DNA of 64,000 nucleotides. Source: Bdellovibrionales bacterium RIFCSPHIGHO2_01_FULL_40_29. GTDB taxonomy: Bacteria > Bdellovibrionota > Bdellovibrionia > Bdellovibrionales > Bdellovibrionaceae. Made by a program: the position numbers and the translations under genes. The notes beneath the pieces were generated by a model that was not told the DNA's origin, ran no database searches, and worked only from the letters and a program-made list of their open reading frames with translations. Location: positions 310,001 through 374,000 of the forward strand of contig MEPU01000004.1 of NCBI GenBank assembly GCA_001771815.1, given 5' to 3'. Below, piece after piece: positions 61,361-64,000 of this stretch (its first letter is position 1; the number at the start of each line of letters is the position of its first letter).

Positions 61361-62904
61361 TCAAGCTCTCCAAATTGTTTTGTAATTTCATTGATTAAAC
61401 GACGACTGCTGATCAATTCATTAATCTTGGTGACATCTTTCGCAAAAATTCGATCCTCGCTTGCGAAGGGAACATCTTTTCGGATCAAATCAAATGCCAG
61501 ACTAACCGCGGCGGCCGGCTTCAAAGGAGCTATCAAATTCAAAGCCTGAGTCGAAGACAGCAATTCCATGGCAATAACATTCTGAACATTGTTCACAATG
61601 CTTTGAAATTTTCGAGCGGCGATTGTGCCCATTGAAACATGATCTTCTTTTTCTGCCGAAGTTGGAATGGAATCAACACTGGCTGGATGAGCCAACACTT
61701 TATTTTCGCTCACAAGACTAGCGGCCGCAACCTGCACAATCATATGTCCTGAATTCAATCCACCATTGGGTGCCAAAAACGGCGGAAGCTCACTCATCTG
61801 AGTCGAAATCAATTTAGAAATTCGCTCTTGAGAAATACTGGCAAGCGATGCCATCACGATTCCTGCAAAATCCAAAGCATGAGAAACCGGCATTCCGTGA
61901 AAATTTCCGCATGATAAAACTTTGTTCGCATCACTAAAAACCAATGGGTTATCTGTTGATGAATTAGCCTCAATTTCTAAAACTTTTTGCACATACTTCA
62001 AAGCCATTTTTACCGAACCATGAACGGCTGGCATACATCGTAGCGAATAAGCATCTTGAACACGCGGATCATTCACGGCATGACTTTCAGAAATTTCAGA
62101 AGTGCTTCCCATTAACTTCAGTAAATTTCGTGCTGTCGGTGCTTCGCCCGCATGGGGACGAACATCTGCAATCAATGGATCAAATGGTTTGCGCGATCCA
62201 CGTAGACCTTCCAGAGACATTGCTCCGGATAAATCTGCCAACCACATCAGATCACGGGCTTGATGGAGTGCTAATAATCCAACAGCATTCATGACCTGAC
62301 ATCCATTGATCAAAGACAAACCTTCTTTGGCTTTAAGTTCAAGTGGTGCAATTTTTTTAGCTGTCAAAATTTCGAATGCAGATTGAATTTTTCCATCCGC
62401 ACCCCAGATTTCGCCCTCTCCAATCAGAGCCAAAGCCAAATGAGACAGCGGAGCTAAATCTCCAGAGGCTCCAACACTGCCTTGTTCGGGAATCACTGGA
62501 ATTAAATCTGCATTTAAAAACTCGATGATTTTTTCAACAACAGCAACTCGAACTCCACTGTGACCTCGAGCCAAAGTGTTCGCCCGCAGAATCATCATTC
62601 CTTTGGACTGTTCTTTCGTGAATGGTTTTCCAATTCCAACACAATGAGAACGAATGAGATTTTTTTGGAGTTGTTCAATTTGAGAATCAGAAATACGAAC
62701 AGACGAAAAGGCACCAAATCCAGTATTCACACCATACATGACTTCACCCGTATCGATGCGAGTTTCAATATAGTCTCGTGATTTTTTCATCTTTATACGA
62801 GCATCTTCAGTTATTTCGAATCGCATTTCGGGATTCATAACAGCCGCATAAAAGTTATCCAGCCCAATGGAATTGCCATCTATTTTTAGTGTCGATAATT
62901 TCAT
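61354..62904 (-). CDS. hutH: Histidine ammonia-lyase
   Basis: 516 residues from the ATG at 62904 (frame open to 62916). Removes ammonia from histidine to give urocanate. The self-formed MIO cofactor triad Ala146-Ser147-Gly148 is in [17 protein letters not shown]. Other motifs: [16 protein letters not shown] (catalytic Tyr), [40 protein letters not shown], and [19 protein letters not shown]. No strong ribosome site is seen. First gene of hutH-hutU. Confidence 0.96.
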   Translation of the reverse strand: MKLSTLKIDGNSIGLDNFYAAVMNPEMRFEITEDARIKMKKSRDYIETRIDTGEVMYGVNTGFGAFSSVRISDSQIEQLQKNLIRSHCVGIGKPFTKEQSKGMMILRANTLARGHSGVRVAVVEKIIEFLNADLIPVIPEQGSVGASGDLAPLSHLALALIGEGEIWGADGKIQSAFEILTAKKIAPLELKAKEGLSLINGCQVMNAVGLLALHQARDLMWLADLSGAMSLEGLRGSRKPFDPLIADVRPHAGEAPTARNLLKLMGSTSEISESHAVNDPRVQDAYSLRCMPAVHGSVKMALKYVQKVLEIEANSSTDNPLVFSDANKVLSCGNFHGMPVSHALDFAGIVMASLASISQERISKLISTQMSELPPFLAPNGGLNSGHMIVQVAAASLVSENKVLAHPASVDSIPTSAEKEDHVSMGTIAARKFQSIVNNVQNVIAMELLSSTQALNLIAPLKPAAAVSLAFDLIRKDVPFASEDRIFAKDVTKINELISSRRLINEITKQFGELEC

Positions 62905-62995
62905 AGTAAACAACACTACTAAATGCCATGAAGTCCGTCGAGAAGAACACCTTACGCACAGTAGAATTTGCGATTAAAAATGCTCGAAAAATGGC

Positions 62996-63655
62996 CTAAC
63001 GCAGCTGACTCATGTTCAGTTTGTAATTTTGTTCCGTTTTCTCACCCTTAAATACGGCATTTCCAGCAACCAACACATCGGCTCCAGCTTCCACACAGGT
63101 GGGGGCTGTTTGTGAATTAACACCACCATCGATCTCAATTAAAAAATTTCCAAGCTTTTGCTGACGCCAAGAATTCAATACTCTGACTTTGTCCAATTGC
63201 TCGGACATAAATGATTGTCCCCCAAACCCGGGCTCCACCGTCATCACTAAAACCAAATCCACCAAATGCAAAAATGGCTTGATAAGCTCAATAGATGTTT
63301 TTGGACGAAGAGTTATTCCTGATTTGCAACCCAGCTCGCGAATTCGTAATAAAGATTTTTCTAAAACCGAAGTGGATTCAATATGAAGAGTCAGGTAATC
63401 TGCTCCAGCAGCTATAAATTCTTCGATATAACGCTCTGGTTTCTCGATCATCAAATGAACATCCATCGGAATTTTGCATTTTGGCTTCAATGATTTAATC
63501 ACGGGCATTCCCAAAGTTAAATTGGGAACAAAATTTCCATCCATCACATCAACATGAATCCAATCCGCACCCGCCTGAGTCACACGGTCAATTTCGGCGC
63601 CCAATTCTGAAAAATCTGCGGATAAAATACTGGGTGCAATTTTCACATTAGACAA
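62996..63655 (-). CDS. rpe: Ribulose-phosphate 3-epimerase
   Basis: 219 residues, standard TIM barrel. Interconverts ribulose 5-phosphate and xylulose 5-phosphate. Features: KIAPSILSADFSELGAEIDR, DWIHVDVMDGNFVPNLTLG (metal His/Asp), MDVHLMIEKPERYIEEFI, VLVMTVEPGFGGQSFM and IEIDGGVNSQTAP with the second catalytic Asp. Its start overlaps the fmt stop by eight bases, so they are cotranscribed. Confidence 0.95.
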   Translation of the reverse strand: MSNVKIAPSILSADFSELGAEIDRVTQAGADWIHVDVMDGNFVPNLTLGMPVIKSLKPKCKIPMDVHLMIEKPERYIEEFIAAGADYLTLHIESTSVLEKSLLRIRELGCKSGITLRPKTSIELIKPFLHLVDLVLVMTVEPGFGGQSFMSEQLDKVRVLNSWRQQKLGNFLIEIDGGVNSQTAPTCVEAGADVLVAGNAVFKGEKTEQNYKLNMSQLR

Positions 63656-64000
63656 ACAAATCCCCTTTATGAAGTTGATGCGATTTTAGAAAATCACCAA
63701 TAGCTAACTTTGATTTTGATTCAGGCTGCACTTCCAACAACGCCAACTGCCCAGATCCTGTTTGAATCACTAACCCGTCAGAATCAATTTTTTGAATACT
63801 TCCAGCAGGTGATTTCAATTCTGACTTGATGACTTTGGTTTTATGAATTTTTAATCGTTTCCCCTGAAACAGACAGTAGGTACCCGGCCCCATCGTAAAC
63901 GCTCTGATTTTATCATGAATTTTTTGAGCTGAAAGGGACCAATCAATGAGGCTTTCTTCTTTTTCAATCTTGGCCGCAAGTGTAACTTGAGTTTCGTCTT
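63648..64000 (-). CDS. fmt: Methionyl-tRNA formyltransferase, C-terminal part
   Basis: The frame is open to the right window edge, so this is the 3' end of a longer gene. Read on the minus strand up to the edge it gives QVTLAAKIEKEESLIDWSLS and then AQKIHDKIRAFTMGPGTY CLFQGKRLKIHK, the link between catalytic and C-terminal domains of Fmt (Lys-Ile, then a D-W, then IRAF with PG). The rest is the C-terminal OB-like tRNA-binding domain. It formylates initiator Met-tRNA. The ATG at 63893 is internal, not a start. Partner: rpe. Confidence 0.9.
   Translation of the reverse strand, partial: DETQVTLAAKIEKEESLIDWSLSAQKIHDKIRAFTMGPGTYCLFQGKRLKIHKTKVIKSELKSPAGSIQKIDSDGLVIQTGSGQLALLEVQPESKSKLAIGDFLKSHQLHKGDLFV

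Overview
The window is 64 kb of gene-dense, low-G+C (about 40 % by eye) chromosome. Many exported proteins and lipoproteins, several multidomain hybrid histidine kinases, a RAYT-type transposase and the style of the hypothetical secreted proteins suggest a member of the Bdellovibrionota, perhaps a low-G+C Pseudobdellovibrio-like strain. This placement is an inference from gene content; no rRNA or tRNA gene is present. I see no prophage, integrase, CRISPR array or plasmid functions.

Layout. 0-4.5 kb: a VOC-family gene running off the left edge, a secreted truncated haemoglobin, a deleted pseudogene, a MepB-family gene, an NTF2-like secreted protein and a large lipoprotein. 4.5-7.4 kb: a U32 (TrhP/RlhA-like) RNA-hydroxylation protein translationally coupled to a stand-alone chorismate mutase, then an MFS transporter. 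7.5-19.3 kb: a signalling block with four histidine kinases (a membrane PAS-GAF-PAS hybrid, a MEDS-domain hybrid, a kinase whose phospho-acceptor His is Tyr, and a soluble PAS hybrid), plus RhtA and a YgjP-type metallopeptidase. 19.4-25.9 kb: Uup ABC-F ATPase, a secreted HExxH protein, three lipoproteins, a HEAT-repeat protein and a membrane coiled-coil protein. 26-31.2 kb: dihydroorotase, a YciB-like membrane protein, a repeat-bearing secreted protein with a small lipoprotein, and a secreted subtilase. 31.3-36.3 kb: UppP, MscS, a PilZ protein, a secreted coiled-coil/SH3 protein and a cell-wall amidase.

36.3-41.3 kb is a housekeeping run (rph, rdgB, prs, rplY, then after a strong terminator pth and ychF). 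41.4-48.5 kb: an M28 aminopeptidase, a soluble lytic transglycosylase, a pentanucleotide repeat tract, a small cyclic-nucleotide-binding protein, a RAYT with nearby palindromic and tandem repeats, and glpK. 48.5-53.4 kb: an acyltransferase fused to a secretion-type domain, an orphan Flp-like prepilin, hutI and a lipoprotein with eight 15-residue helical repeats. 53.4-64 kb: gpmA, the 2-oxoglutarate dehydrogenase operon sucA-sucB-lpdA, and on the opposite strand fmt-rpe and hutH-hutU.

Together the genes suggest a protein- and amino-acid-consuming organism: secreted peptidases, histidine catabolism to glutamate (hutH, hutU, hutI), entry of glutamate carbon through 2-oxoglutarate dehydrogenase, and substantial peptidoglycan remodelling (Slt, amidase, UppP). 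The observations I would follow first are the U32/chorismate mutase pair, the Tyr-for-His kinase, the pentanucleotide tract between slt and the cNMP-binding gene, the acyltransferase fusion and the 15-residue-repeat lipoprotein. None is proven to be a new system from sequence alone.
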